Below, piece after piece: positions 44,360 through 53,366 of a DNA stretch of 64,000 nucleotides. Source of the stretch: DATDFB01 sp035276475 (GTDB taxonomy: Bacteria > Acidobacteriota > Thermoanaerobaculia > Gp7-AA8); contig DATELQ010000142.1 in NCBI GenBank assembly GCA_035276475.1, positions 1 to 64,000 of the forward strand. The letters are read 5' to 3'. The position numbers and the translations under genes are program-made. The number at the start of each line of letters is the position of its first letter. Within the stretch, counting starts at the first letter, position 1. The notes below the pieces were generated by a model. That model was given only the letters and a program-made list of their open reading frames with translations. It ran no database searches and was not told the DNA's origin.

Positions 44360-46951
44360 TTGAAAAAACCGACCTTTTTCATCGTCGACGGCTCCAACAA
44401 CGTCTACCGCTCCTACTTCGCCATCCGCGGCCTCACCAACTCCTCCGGCCTGGCCACGAACGCCGTCTACGGCTTCACCACTATGCTGCGGAAGATGCTG
44501 AAGGATCACGATCCCGGCTACGTCGCCGTCGCCTTCGACGTCAGCGGCGCCAAGACGCGTCACGAAGCATTTGCCGACTACAAAAAAGACCGCCGGCCGA
44601 TGCCGGACGATCTCGCCGTGCAGTTGCCGTTCGTCGACGAGGTCCTCGAGGGCCTCGGCATTCCCAAGATCACCGTCGAGGATTGGGAGGCGGACGATCT
44701 CATCGGCTCCCTCGCCTGCACCGCGCGCGACCGTGGCTACGACGTCGTCATCGCCACCTCGGACAAGGACTTCTTCCAGCTCGTCGGCGACGGCATCAAG
44801 CTCTATCACACCGGCCGCGAGGTGATGTACGACCCCAAGGGCGTCGCGGAAGCGTTCGGGCTTCCGCCCGAAAAGGTTGTCGACGTCATGGCCATCTGGG
44901 GCGACGCCATCGACAACATCCCCGGCGTTCCCGGCATTGGCGAGAAAGGCGCGAAGTCACTAATCACGGACTTCGGCTCGCTCGAAGGCGTCTACGAGAA
45001 CCTCGACAAGCTCAAGCCGGCGCAGCGGAAGAAGCTCGAGGAGCACCGCGACAAGGCCTTCATGTCGCGCGAGCTGGCCCGGATCAAGTGCGACCTCGAC
45101 GTGGACGCCGAGTTCGAGAAGTACAAGCGCCGCGACCCCGACCGCGCCAAGCTCCACGACGTCTTCTCCCGACTCGAGTTCGCGTCGCTGATGCAGGAGT
45201 ATCTGCCCGAGGCGCCGCCGATCGAGCGCGACTACCGCGTAGCGGCCTCCTCGGACGATATCGCGTCGTTACAGGGCGACGTCGCGATCTGGGTAGAGCC
45301 AGACCTAGGCATCGCGATCTCGACGACGCCCAACGCATCCCTCCTCGTCCCCCTTAACAAATTTGACGACACGCTCAAGCAACTTCTCTCCGAGGACCGC
45401 CTCTTCATCGCCCACGACGCCAAGCTCCAACAACGAAGACTCGCCGCCCTCGGCTGGCCCGTCCCGCCGCGCTGGGCCGACACGATGATCATGTCCTACG
45501 TCATCAACCCCGGCCTGCCGAGCCATGACTTCGCGAACGTCGCGCGCGACCGGCTGAAGCTCGACGTCACTGCGCGCAAGGACGTGCAGAAGACCGCGCC
45601 GCTCTTCGCCATCGACCACGAGCTCGGCTCCTCCGAGCTCGCACCGTACGTCACCTACCTCGGCGAGAAGTCCGACATCGCCGTCGCGCTCAAGAACGTC
45701 CTCGAGCCGGAGCTGCAGCGCGATCCCGCGCTACAAAAGATCTACGAGACGATCGAGCTCCCCCTCATCCCGGTCCTCGGGCGGATGGAAGATCGCGGCA
45801 TCCGCATCGACGTCGACCTGCTGCGGCAGATGTCGAACACGATGGCGGTGCAGCTGGCCGACCTCGAGAAGCGCATCTACGCCGAGGCGGGGACGGAGTT
45901 CAACATCAACTCGCCGCAGCAGCTCGGGCACATCCTCTTCGAGAAGCTGCAATACCCCGTTGTGAAAAAAACGAAGGGGACCAAGGCGTGGTCGACGTCG
46001 ATGGACGTCCTGCAGGAACTGGCCGGCGTCGGCTACGCCGTCCCGCAGCTCATCCTCCAGCACCGCGAGCTGCACAAGCTGAAGTCGACCTACATCGACG
46101 CGTTGCCGCAGCTCGTGGCCAAGGACGGGCGCGTGCACACGTCGTTCAACCAGGCTGTCGCGGCGACGGGGCGCCTCTCATCGTCCGACCCGAACCTCCA
46201 GAACATCCCCATCCGCACGCCCCTCGGCCGCGAGATCCGCCGCGCCTTCATCGCCGAGGCGGGGCACATGCTGCTCGCAGCCGACTACTCGCAGGTCGAG
46301 CTGCGCATCCTCGCGCACATTTCGCAGGACCCCGACCTCATCGAGACCTTCAAACGCGGCGCGGACATTCATCGCGCCACGGCGTCGAAGATGTTCAACA
46401 TCCCGGAGGGTGAGCTCACCCCCGACCAGCGCCGCGCCGCCAAGACCATCAACTTCGGCGTGCTGTACGGCATGTCGGCGTTCCGCCTGTCGAACGAGTT
46501 GAACATCCCGACAGGGCAAGCGAAAGACTTCATCGACGCCTACTTCGCGCGCTACCCGAAGATCCAGGAGTACCTCGACCGCACGCTGCAGGAGGCGCGC
46601 GCAACGGGAAAGGTGACGACGCTCTTTGGCCGCGTGCGCTACATCCCCGAGATCCACAACAAGTCGTTCACCGTGCGCGGCAACGCCGAGCGGATGGCCA
46701 CGAACGCGCCGATCCAGGGCACGGCGGCCGACATCCTGAAGCTGGCCATGATCGCTTTGGACGAGCGGCTCGGCGACGACGCGCGCATGCTGCTGACGGT
46801 ACATGACGAGATCGTCATCGAGGTCGCCGAGGCGCGGGCGGAGAAGGTGGCGGGAATCGTGAAAGAAACGATGGAGAACATCTACCCGCTTGCAGTGCCG
46901 CTTGCGGTCGACACGCATTGGGGACGAAGTTGGTACGACGCCAAGGACTGA
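44360..46951 (+). CDS. polA: DNA polymerase I
   Basis: PolA removes RNA primers and fills gaps. The 863-residue protein has the 5'-3' exonuclease domain (1-290, IVDGSNNVYRSYFAI, ADDLIGSLACTARDRGYDVVIATSDKDFFQLV), a middle exonuclease-fold domain (about 300-480) and the polymerase domain with motif A DYSQVELR, motif B RRAAKTINFGVLYGMS and motif C TVHDEIVIE. The middle domain has lost the proofreading residues: the expected D-x-E at its start reads IWVEPDLG, and the second motif reads HDAKLQQRRL, so 3'-5' proofreading is probably absent, as in Taq-like enzymes. TTG start at 44360. Confidence 0.97.
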   Translation: MKKPTFFIVDGSNNVYRSYFAIRGLTNSSGLATNAVYGFTTMLRKMLKDHDPGYVAVAFDVSGAKTRHEAFADYKKDRRPMPDDLAVQLPFVDEVLEGLGIPKITVEDWEADDLIGSLACTARDRGYDVVIATSDKDFFQLVGDGIKLYHTGREVMYDPKGVAEAFGLPPEKVVDVMAIWGDAIDNIPGVPGIGEKGAKSLITDFGSLEGVYENLDKLKPAQRKKLEEHRDKAFMSRELARIKCDLDVDAEFEKYKRRDPDRAKLHDVFSRLEFASLMQEYLPEAPPIERDYRVAASSDDIASLQGDVAIWVEPDLGIAISTTPNASLLVPLNKFDDTLKQLLSEDRLFIAHDAKLQQRRLAALGWPVPPRWADTMIMSYVINPGLPSHDFANVARDRLKLDVTARKDVQKTAPLFAIDHELGSSELAPYVTYLGEKSDIAVALKNVLEPELQRDPALQKIYETIELPLIPVLGRMEDRGIRIDVDLLRQMSNTMAVQLADLEKRIYAEAGTEFNINSPQQLGHILFEKLQYPVVKKTKGTKAWSTSMDVLQELAGVGYAVPQLILQHRELHKLKSTYIDALPQLVAKDGRVHTSFNQAVAATGRLSSSDPNLQNIPIRTPLGREIRRAFIAEAGHMLLAADYSQVELRILAHISQDPDLIETFKRGADIHRATASKMFNIPEGELTPDQRRAAKTINFGVLYGMSAFRLSNELNIPTGQAKDFIDAYFARYPKIQEYLDRTLQEARATGKVTTLFGRVRYIPEIHNKSFTVRGNAERMATNAPIQGTAADILKLAMIALDERLGDDARMLLTVHDEIVIEVAEARAEKVAGIVKETMENIYPLAVPLAVDTHWGRSWYDAKD

Positions 46952-47673
46952 TCGCGCTGCTCTTTCTGATTTCGTGCAAGCCGGCGGCAACGCCGCCCAC
47001 GAAACCGGCGCCAGCGCCGCAGGGACCGCAGACGCGCGCTACCGTCGTCACGATCGAGACGACCATCCAGCCGGGCAACAAGACCACCTCGCACACGCTC
47101 GTCATCGGCAACGGCCGCGCGCGCAGTGGTGACGAGCTCGACTCCTGGCGCCTCTTCGACCTGGCCAACGACCGCGTCACCTTCGTCAACGACGTCGAGC
47201 GCACCTTCCGCACCGTGCCGCGCGCGCAGCTCGAGAAGGACCGCCGCGGCGCCCTCGACGATCCGCTCCCCGACTCCCTGCCGCGTGCGCAGTTCGCCGC
47301 CACGAACGCGACGAAGGCGATCCAGGGCGTGGCGGCGAAGCAGTCGGTCGTGCGGCTCGGCGGCTACACGCACGAGCTGTGGATCGGGCAGCACCCTCTG
47401 ATCCCACCGAAGCTCTATGCGTTGATCGTCGCCAGCGAGCCGCCGTCGTCGCCGCTCGTGCCGGTGATGAAGAACGTCGACGAGGCGCTGCTGAAGGTGA
47501 GCGGCTTCCCGCTCGCCGAGCACAGCGAGCTGACGTATGGCAACAAGAAGATGACGGTAGACAAGCAGGTGACGAAGATCGAGCAGCGCGACGTGCCTGC
47601 GGGGTTGCTGAATATTCGGACGGACTACAAAGACGTCACAAAACCTGTCGCGAGTCCCCGACCCGCTTCGTGA
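46930..47673 (+). CDS. Hypothetical lipoprotein, 247 residues
   Basis: TTG at 46930, inside the end of polA, gives MVRRQGLIALLFLISC with a good lipobox, and GGGGA precedes it; an in-frame TTG at 46918 is the alternative. The mature protein has a Pro/Ala linker and a beta-rich domain (ATVVTIETTIQPGNKTTSHTLVIGNGRARSGDELDSWRLFDLANDRVTFVNDVERTFRTV) that reads like a DUF4412-type envelope protein, followed by LLKVSGFPLAEHSELTYGNKKMTVDKQVTKIEQRDVPAGLL. Function unknown. It overlaps the convergent selB end by 38 bases. Confidence 0.65.
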   Translation: MVRRQGLIALLFLISCKPAATPPTKPAPAPQGPQTRATVVTIETTIQPGNKTTSHTLVIGNGRARSGDELDSWRLFDLANDRVTFVNDVERTFRTVPRAQLEKDRRGALDDPLPDSLPRAQFAATNATKAIQGVAAKQSVVRLGGYTHELWIGQHPLIPPKLYALIVASEPPSSPLVPVMKNVDEALLKVSGFPLAEHSELTYGNKKMTVDKQVTKIEQRDVPAGLLNIRTDYKDVTKPVASPRPAS

Positions 47674-49513
47674 CGCCTTCGCGATCGAAATACTCGAGCA
47701 GCGGGATCGCCACCTTCCGCGACAGTCCGAAGAAGTCCTTGAACTGCCCGACGTCGATCGTCTCGCCTTTGCGTGAGGACATCTTTTCCCGCGCCGACAC
47801 CAGCACGTCCTTGTGCACGTACACGCCCTCGGCGAGCCGCACGAGCGTCCCCTGCTTCACGAGAAACCCGACCACGCCTTCGATCACCTTCGGCTTCTGC
47901 GCGATCGTGTTGATCAGCTCCGACACCGCGAACGTCTGCAACCCCGCGGCGGCGTAGCGCTGCTCGATGAGGCGCGCCAGCTCCCCCTCCGCGCCGCCGA
48001 GCGCCTTCGAGCGGCCGGGGATGTCGAGCGCGTCTCCCTGCACGGCGACGATCTTTTCGCGCGCCAGATCCTGCAGGAGGAAATTCACCGGCGCGTCGTG
48101 CGGCAGGAGCTTCTGCACGAACTCCGATTTCGGCACGTTCAGCGCCATCTTCGTTTCCTTGAAGTACGCCTGCAGGAACTCCATGGCGCGCTTGCGGAAC
48201 TCGGCGATCACGTCGGTGTGGATCCAGCGCCGGTCGCCGCTGTCGACCACGCGCGGGACCGACTTCAGCTCCTTCGCCAGCGTCTCGATCCGGATCCCCG
48301 TCCGCGCCTGCACCTCGCGGATCGTGAGTCCTCGCAACCCTTCGAGCTTCGCCATCAACTCCACGCGCTCCTGCAACGTGCCGTCGGCGAGCGTGTCGAG
48401 CAGTTCGGTGCGCGTGCCGCGGCTCAGCTTCGGCAGGTGCGCGTCGAGGATCACGCCGCCGCCGATCGTGACCGCCGGCGAGTAGCGGCGGATGACGAAG
48501 CGGTCGCCCGCGACGGCGATGACCGGCTGCTCGAGCCGCACCTGCACGTACGCGCTCTGCCCGGGCTTCAGCGCCTCTTCGGTCTCGTCGACGAAGCGGA
48601 TCGTGCCGAGGAGCTCGGAGGCGAGGTGGTGAAAGCGGATGCGCGTCTGGTCTTTGAGCGGCTTCGCGTCCTCGAGCAGAGCGAGCTTCGCGGTGATGAT
48701 CGACGACGTCCGCAGCGTTCCGGGTGTGATGACCTGCTGCCCTCGGTGCAGCCGCTCCAGCGGGATGTCAGCGAGGTTCACCGACGTCCGCTCGCCGGCC
48801 GAGGCGACGTCGCGCGCCTCGCCGTGGACCTGGATGTTGCGCGCGCGGCTGCGGTCGCCGCCGGGGAGCACCTCGATGTCGCTCTCCACCGTCAGCTTAC
48901 CTGCGTACGTCGTCCCGGTGATCACCGAGCCGAAGCCTTTCATCGTGAAGACGCGGTCGATCGGAAGCCGGAACACGCGCGTCGTGGCATCGCGGTCGTC
49001 GACCTCGGCGACGGACGCGAGCAGCGCTTGTTTCAACTCATCGAGCCCCGCGCGCGTGACGGCGCTGACGGGAAGGATCGGCTTCCCGTCGAGGAAACTG
49101 CCGGCGACGAGCTCCTCGATCTCCAAACGGACCAATTCCACGATGTCGGGATCGACGAGATCGCTCTTCGTGATGGCCACGACGCCGGTGCGGATGCCGA
49201 GGAGCTTGCAGATGGCGAAGTGCTCGCGCGTCTGCGGCTTGATCGACTCGTCCGCGGCGACGACGAGGAGCGCGCTGTCGATGCCGCCGACGCCGGCCAG
49301 CATGTTCTTGACGAAGCGCTCGTGCCCCGGCACGTCGATGAAGCCGATCTGGTAGTCGTCGGTGAACCAGCTCGCGAACCCGAGGTCGATGGTGATCCCG
49401 CGCCGCTTCTCCTCGGGGAGCCGGTCCGTGTCGACGCCGGTCAATGCTTTGACGAGCGAGGTCTTGCCGTGATCGATGTGGCCGGCCGTGCCGACGACGC
49501 GTCGCTTTCTCAT
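47636..49513 (-). CDS. selB: Selenocysteine-specific elongation factor
   Basis: SelB brings Sec-tRNA to UGA codons marked by a SECIS hairpin. The 625-residue protein has the G1 motif GTAGHIDHGKTSL, the switch region RRGITIDLGFA, DVPGHERFVKNM, TKSD, translation-factor beta barrels (about 170-350) and C-terminal winged-helix repeats (about 380-625, ending FKDFFGLSRKVAIPLLEYFDREGVTKRVGDSR) that bind SECIS RNA. ATG at 49513 overlaps the DUF72 stop (ATGA). No selA, selD or Sec-tRNA gene, and no obvious UGA-containing selenoprotein, is in the window, so its partners are elsewhere. Confidence 0.96.
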   Translation of the reverse strand: MRKRRVVGTAGHIDHGKTSLVKALTGVDTDRLPEEKRRGITIDLGFASWFTDDYQIGFIDVPGHERFVKNMLAGVGGIDSALLVVAADESIKPQTREHFAICKLLGIRTGVVAITKSDLVDPDIVELVRLEIEELVAGSFLDGKPILPVSAVTRAGLDELKQALLASVAEVDDRDATTRVFRLPIDRVFTMKGFGSVITGTTYAGKLTVESDIEVLPGGDRSRARNIQVHGEARDVASAGERTSVNLADIPLERLHRGQQVITPGTLRTSSIITAKLALLEDAKPLKDQTRIRFHHLASELLGTIRFVDETEEALKPGQSAYVQVRLEQPVIAVAGDRFVIRRYSPAVTIGGGVILDAHLPKLSRGTRTELLDTLADGTLQERVELMAKLEGLRGLTIREVQARTGIRIETLAKELKSVPRVVDSGDRRWIHTDVIAEFRKRAMEFLQAYFKETKMALNVPKSEFVQKLLPHDAPVNFLLQDLAREKIVAVQGDALDIPGRSKALGGAEGELARLIEQRYAAAGLQTFAVSELINTIAQKPKVIEGVVGFLVKQGTLVRLAEGVYVHKDVLVSAREKMSSRKGETIDVGQFKDFFGLSRKVAIPLLEYFDREGVTKRVGDSRQVL

Positions 49514-50331
49514 CGTTCGTGCACGCCGGCGAGCTGCGGCGGCAACTTCGCATCCTGCCCCAACGCTTCCTGCAAATCCACCGCGTTCACGATTGCCTGA
49601 CCGCGGAAGTGGTTGTTCGTGATCACGTACGTGTCCTTCTCCCGCGCCATCGACTGCACGCGCCCGGCCCACGGCGCCAGCTCTTCCTTCGAGTAGAGGT
49701 AGTTGTAGCGCTCCCACGTCTCGCCGTGCGCGAACCACTTCTCGTAATTGCGGCCGTGCAGGCGCGCATAGGCGACCGGGCCCGTGACCGTGTCGGCCGG
49801 CTTCACGGAGTCGTGGAAGAGCGGCTGGTCGACGTTCACCCAGGCGACGCCGTGCTCTTCGAGGAAGCGGGAGAAGTCGGCGTTCTGGAACGTGGCGTGG
49901 CGGACTTCGAGCGCGAGCGGATAGCCGTCCAATTCGCGAAAGAGCTTTGTCAACTGCTCGCGCGAGTCATCGCTGTTCTTGAAGCTCCATGGGTATTGCA
50001 GCAGCACGGCGCCGAGGCGATCGGAGTCCATCAACGGGTCGAGATAGTCGCGGAAGGCTTTGATATCGGATTGCGCGTACTCCTCGTGCGTGAAGCCGCG
50101 AAACACCTTCGTCGTGAACTTGAAGTCGCGATTGCTGCCGACGCGGCGCACCCAGCTCTTGGCGTGCTGCGGCGGCGGGATGCGGTAGAAGGGCGAGTTG
50201 ATCTCGATCGTGTCGAAGAACGAGGCGAGGTAGGCGAGAGGATCGAATTTGGATCCGTGAGGCGGGTAAACGGTGCCTTCCCAGTCTTTGTAGCTCCATC
50301 CGGCGGGGCCGATGCGGATCGGATGTTCCAT
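49510..50331 (-). CDS. DUF72 (YecE-like) domain protein
   Basis: A 273-residue TIM-barrel-like protein of the DUF72 family: IRIGPAGWSYKDWEGTVYP at the start, FFDTIEINSPFYRIPP, FKFTTKVFRGFTHE, LGAVLLQYPWSF, LALEVRHATF, ARLHGRNYEKW and VITNNHFRGQAIVNAVDL. The family is very widespread, conserved and functionally uncharacterised. It is translationally coupled to selB here, which may be only operon economy. Confidence 0.92.
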   Translation of the reverse strand: MEHPIRIGPAGWSYKDWEGTVYPPHGSKFDPLAYLASFFDTIEINSPFYRIPPPQHAKSWVRRVGSNRDFKFTTKVFRGFTHEEYAQSDIKAFRDYLDPLMDSDRLGAVLLQYPWSFKNSDDSREQLTKLFRELDGYPLALEVRHATFQNADFSRFLEEHGVAWVNVDQPLFHDSVKPADTVTGPVAYARLHGRNYEKWFAHGETWERYNYLYSKEELAPWAGRVQSMAREKDTYVITNNHFRGQAIVNAVDLQEALGQDAKLPPQLAGVHER

Positions 50332-50348
50332 AAGTGTTGGTCAATAGG

Positions 50349-50377
50349 TTGACAGTCTTATTTGCAGTGCAATCAAT
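50349..50377 (+). promoter_or_regulatory. Possible promoter of the zinc-ribbon gene, in a less GC-rich leader
   Basis: TTGACA (50349-50354), 17 bases, then ATCAAT, a weak -10. It would give a leader of about 225 bases to the gene at 50610. The 50332-50609 stretch is visibly richer in A and T than its surroundings; a 77-codon frame inside it (from 50362) has no support. Confidence 0.35.
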
Positions 50378-50609
50378 TCGTTGCAGTGAGTTGCGCAACT
50401 ATGCTAAAAGGCAGCCCAACGATTCCAAGTGAAACTCCGATCGATGGCAGACACGCGCAATGGGTCGTTCTCTATCCGTCGGAAAAAGGGGGCGATCCTT
50501 TTTATCGGTTCGTAGTGAAACCTGATGCGGGGGCGTGGTCGCGGCACCCCGCGCGTGCTCTGCGCTGCGGCAATCAACTCGTAGCTAACGTTTAGGAGAT
50601 CATAGGTTC

Positions 50610-50930
50610 ATGGATACCTTCAACGACAAGATGCTGAACTGTGCTGACTGCGGACAGGAGTTCGTGTTCAGCAAGAACGAACAGGCCTTTTACGCAGAGC
50701 GTGGATTCACGAACGAGCCGAAGCGCTGCAAGAACTGCCGCGACAAGCGCAAGAACGCCCGCGAGGGCAACGGCGGCGGCCGCGGCGAGCGCGCCATGGT
50801 CAGCGTGACGTGCGACAGTTGCGGTGTGGCCACCGAGGTTCCGTTCACTCCGGTCAGCGGCAAGCCGGTCTACTGCCGCGATTGCTACAACCAGCGCCGC
50901 TCGAACGCGCGACCCTCGAGCTGGGCGTAA
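50610..50930 (+). CDS. Double zinc-ribbon protein (CxxC-x-CxxC type)
   Basis: A 106-residue protein with two zinc-binding modules. The first, LNCADCGQEFVFSKNEQAFYAERGFTNEPKRCKNCRDKRKNAR (about 9-52), is the probable zinc-binding domain also found in many short bacterial proteins; the second, VTCDSCGVATEVPFTPVSGKPVYCRDCYNQRR (about 66-97), is a CxxC/CxxC ribbon. A Gly/Arg-rich linker joins them. This layout suggests RNA or ribosome-associated binding, but no function is established. TAGGAGA upstream of the ATG and an intrinsic terminator just after the stop make it a single-gene unit. Confidence 0.88.
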   Translation: MDTFNDKMLNCADCGQEFVFSKNEQAFYAERGFTNEPKRCKNCRDKRKNAREGNGGGRGERAMVSVTCDSCGVATEVPFTPVSGKPVYCRDCYNQRRSNARPSSWA

Positions 50931-50950
50931 ATTCTTCTGTGATCTTGTGT

Positions 50951-50985
50951 GACGGCGGGGCTTCCGGTCCCGCCGTTTTTGTTTT
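50951..50985 (+). terminator. Intrinsic terminator after the zinc-ribbon gene
   Basis: 8-bp stem ACGGCGGG (50952-50959) with CCCGCCGT (50969-50976), nine-base loop, then TTTTTGTTTT. It is the clearest Rho-independent terminator in the window. Confidence 0.85.
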
Positions 50986-50993
50986 CCAGCGTG

Positions 50994-50999
50994 TACAAT
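50994..50999 (+). promoter_or_regulatory. -10-like TACAAT before the cysK-like gene
   Basis: Nine bases before the TTG at 51009 and nine bases after the terminator T-run. Confidence 0.45.
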
Positions 51000-51008
51000 C
51001 CGCCCGCT

Positions 51009-51938
51009 TTGCCGGCCCGCTCGCTCCCGAAACCCGTCCGCAATGTCCTTGACCTCGTCGGCAACACGCCGATGGTGCAGCTTTCGGGCATTCACGAGGG
51101 CATCTTTGCCAAACTCGAGTTCCTGAACCCAGGCGGCTCGGTGAAGGACCGCATCGGCATCGGCATGATCGTCAAGGCCGAGCGCGACGGGCTGCTGAAA
51201 AAAGGCGGCACGATCATCGAGCCGACCGCGGGGAACACCGGCATCGGCCTGGCCCTGGCCGGCACGCGCATGGGCTACCGCGTGATCCTCTGCGTCCCCG
51301 AGCACTTCTCCACCGAGAAGCGCGAGGTGATGAAAGCGCTCGGCGGCGAGGTCGTGCTCACGCCGAAGGACGACGGCATCCGCGGCGCGATTGCGACGGC
51401 CGAGAAGCTCGCCGCCGGCATCGAGAACTCGTACGTCCCGCAGCAGTTCCAGAACATCTACAACAGCGAGACGCACTACGAGACCACCGGCCCGGAGATC
51501 TGGGAGCAGATGGACGGCCGCGTCGACGGCTTCGTCTGCGGCTGTGGCACCGGCGGCACGTTCACCGGCGTGGCGCGCTACCTCCGCGAGCGCAACCCCG
51601 GCGTCTACTGCGTCGTCGTCGAGCCGCAGGGCTCCGTCATCGGGGGCGGCAAGGCCGGACCGCACGACGTCGAAGGGATCGGCGCCTCGTTCCTCCCGCC
51701 GGTGCTCGATCTCAGCCTCGCCGACGACGTGACCATGATTTACGATCAGGAAGCCTTCGCCACGGTGAAGCGCTTGGCGGCGGAGGAAGGGATCCTCGGC
51801 GGATCGTCGTCGGGGGCAAACGTCGCCGCCGCACTGCAGGTGGCCAAACGCCTCGGCGCCGGCAAGCGCGTCGTCACCATCATCCCCGACGCCGCGGAGC
51901 GCTACATGTCCAAAGGCATTTTCACGAAAGCTCGGTAG
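51009..51938 (+). CDS. Cysteine synthase / cystathionine beta-synthase family enzyme (PLP)
   Basis: A 309-residue fold-type II PLP enzyme. PLP Lys46 is in LNPGGSVKDR; PTAGNTGIGLALAG binds the substrate carboxylate; GCGTGGTFTGVARYL binds PLP phosphate; GGSSSGANV closes the site. The length fits O-acetylserine sulfhydrylase (CysK), or the MccA-type cystathionine beta-synthase, since the next gene is a cystathionine gamma-lyase/synthase homologue five bases downstream. TTG start at 51009 (a GTG at 50991 is possible but overlaps the -10). The pair most likely makes cysteine, either directly from sulfide or by reverse transsulfuration from homocysteine. Confidence 0.9.
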   Translation: MPARSLPKPVRNVLDLVGNTPMVQLSGIHEGIFAKLEFLNPGGSVKDRIGIGMIVKAERDGLLKKGGTIIEPTAGNTGIGLALAGTRMGYRVILCVPEHFSTEKREVMKALGGEVVLTPKDDGIRGAIATAEKLAAGIENSYVPQQFQNIYNSETHYETTGPEIWEQMDGRVDGFVCGCGTGGTFTGVARYLRERNPGVYCVVVEPQGSVIGGGKAGPHDVEGIGASFLPPVLDLSLADDVTMIYDQEAFATVKRLAAEEGILGGSSSGANVAAALQVAKRLGAGKRVVTIIPDAAERYMSKGIFTKAR

Positions 51939-51943
51939 ACGCT

Positions 51944-53074
51944 ATGGGATTCTCCACTGATTGCATCCACGCCGGCCAGGAGCCGGAGCCGGTGACCGGC
52001 GCGGTCACGTATCCGATTTTTCAGACCTCGACCTACGTGCAGCCGGAGCTCGGCCGCCACAAAGGCTTCGAGTACGCGCGCACGCAGAACCCCACACGCG
52101 CCGTGCTCGAGCACGCGCTGGCGGCGCTGGAGCGCGGCAAGCACGGGCACTGCTTCGCCTCCGGCATGGCCGCCATCGACACGGTCTTCCGCATGCTGCA
52201 GGCAGGCGACCACGTCGTGGCCGGCGAGAACATGTACGGCGGCTCGTACCGCCTCTTCAGCCGCGTGCTGGAGAAGTTCGGGCTGCAGTTCACGTACGTC
52301 GACACATCGGATGTCGACGCCGTGCGCGGCGCGCTGCGCGATAACACGAAGATCGTCTATCTGGAGACGCCGACGAATCCGATGATGACGATTACCGACA
52401 TCGCGGCGTGCGCCGAGGTGGCGCATGCGCGGGGCGCGCTGGTCGTCGTCGACAACACCTTCTGCTCGCCCTACCTGCAGCGCCCCATCGAGCTCGGCGC
52501 CGACATCGTCGTCCACTCCACGACCAAGTTCCTCAACGGCCACAGCGACTCCGTCGGCGGCGCGGTCATCTCGAACGACGACGCCATCGCGGAGAAGATC
52601 GGCTTCCTGCAGAACGCCGCCGGCGCGATTCTCTCGCCCTTCGACTCCTGGCTCGTCCTGCGCGGCATCAAGACCCTCGCCGTGCGCATGCGCCGCCACG
52701 AGGAGAACGGCATGGCAATGGCGACCTATCTCTCGAATCACCCGAAGGTCCGGAAGATCTTCTACCCCGGCCTCCCCGACCACCCCGGCCACGCGCTGGC
52801 AAAGAAGCAGATGAGCGGCTTCGGCGCGCTGATCTCGTTCGAGGTGGACGACGCGAAGAAGTTCCTCGACCGCGTCCGCCTCTGCTCCCTCGGCGAGTCT
52901 TTGGGCGGCGTGGAGACGCTGATCTCCCACCCCGTGTCGATGACGCACGGCTCGGTCCCCGAGGTCGACCGGCTGCGGCTGGGCATCACGCCGGGGCTCG
53001 TGCGGATCTCCGTGGGGATCGAGGATATCGAGGACTTGATCGCGGATCTGGAGAACGCGTTCGAGGGGATTTAG
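51944..53074 (+). CDS. Cystathionine gamma-lyase / gamma-synthase family enzyme (PLP)
   Basis: A 376-residue Cys/Met-metabolism PLP enzyme of fold type I. Key blocks: YARTQNPTRAVLEHALAALE, FASGMAAI, ENMYGGSYRLF, ETPTNPMM, VVDNTFCSPYLQRPIELGADIVVHSTTKFLNGHSD with PLP Lys195, SLGGVETLISHPVSMTH and GLVRISVGIED. Gamma-lyase, gamma-synthase and related homocysteine enzymes cannot be separated safely by motif; the coupling to a cysK/mccA-like gene favours cystathionine gamma-lyase (MccB-like). It acts in the cytoplasm in sulfur amino acid metabolism. Confidence 0.9.
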   Translation: MGFSTDCIHAGQEPEPVTGAVTYPIFQTSTYVQPELGRHKGFEYARTQNPTRAVLEHALAALERGKHGHCFASGMAAIDTVFRMLQAGDHVVAGENMYGGSYRLFSRVLEKFGLQFTYVDTSDVDAVRGALRDNTKIVYLETPTNPMMTITDIAACAEVAHARGALVVVDNTFCSPYLQRPIELGADIVVHSTTKFLNGHSDSVGGAVISNDDAIAEKIGFLQNAAGAILSPFDSWLVLRGIKTLAVRMRRHEENGMAMATYLSNHPKVRKIFYPGLPDHPGHALAKKQMSGFGALISFEVDDAKKFLDRVRLCSLGESLGGVETLISHPVSMTHGSVPEVDRLRLGITPGLVRISVGIEDIEDLIADLENAFEGI

Positions 53075-53075
53075 T

Positions 53076-53081
53076 TAGACT
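53076..53081 (+). promoter_or_regulatory. -10-like TAGACT before the putative antitoxin gene
   Basis: Six bases before the GTG at 53088; it overlaps the stop region of the preceding gene. Confidence 0.35.
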
Positions 53082-53087
53082 CGGGGG

Positions 53088-53366
53088 GTGGAAGTCGACG
53101 ACTCTCTTCCGGGTGCCGACCTGATTCGCGACGGTCTTCGCGATCTAGCCAATGGGGTCGAGTCGATTCCGGCGATGCTCGTGCTTGCGGGGGCACCGCG
53201 CCTTCGCAACCTGGGCTTCGACGTGCCCGACGTGTCTTATCTACCTGAGCATCGGCTGTATGAGCTTCTGGCGGCTGAGAACTCCGACTCGGCGCATTCG
53301 CGCTACAACGCGCTGATACGGCGGCTCGTCAGCTTCGAGCGGGCAGCGGAATGCGTGAAGTCGTAA
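53088..53366 (+). CDS. Small protein upstream of a nucleotidyltransferase, possible antitoxin
   Basis: A 92-residue acidic, helical protein starting at GTG (VEVDDSLPGADLIRDGLRDLA). No DNA-binding or named motif is visible; the last third (HSRYNALIRRLVSFERAAECV) could form a helix. It overlaps the next gene by 16 bases, the arrangement usual for antitoxin/toxin pairs whose second gene is a nucleotidyltransferase. Base composition is slightly less GC-rich than that of the housekeeping genes on both sides, which could mean acquisition. The antitoxin role rests only on context. Confidence 0.6.
   Translation: MEVDDSLPGADLIRDGLRDLANGVESIPAMLVLAGAPRLRNLGFDVPDVSYLPEHRLYELLAAENSDSAHSRYNALIRRLVSFERAAECVKS

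Noticed and set aside
47636..49513. A selenoprotein gene or SECIS element near selB
   Set aside because: No recognisable protein in the window continues in frame past a TGA, and no loop matching a bacterial SECIS after such a codon was found by eye.
50362..50595. A 77-codon frame before the zinc-ribbon gene
   Set aside because: No ribosome site, no recognisable sequence, and composition like non-coding leader.
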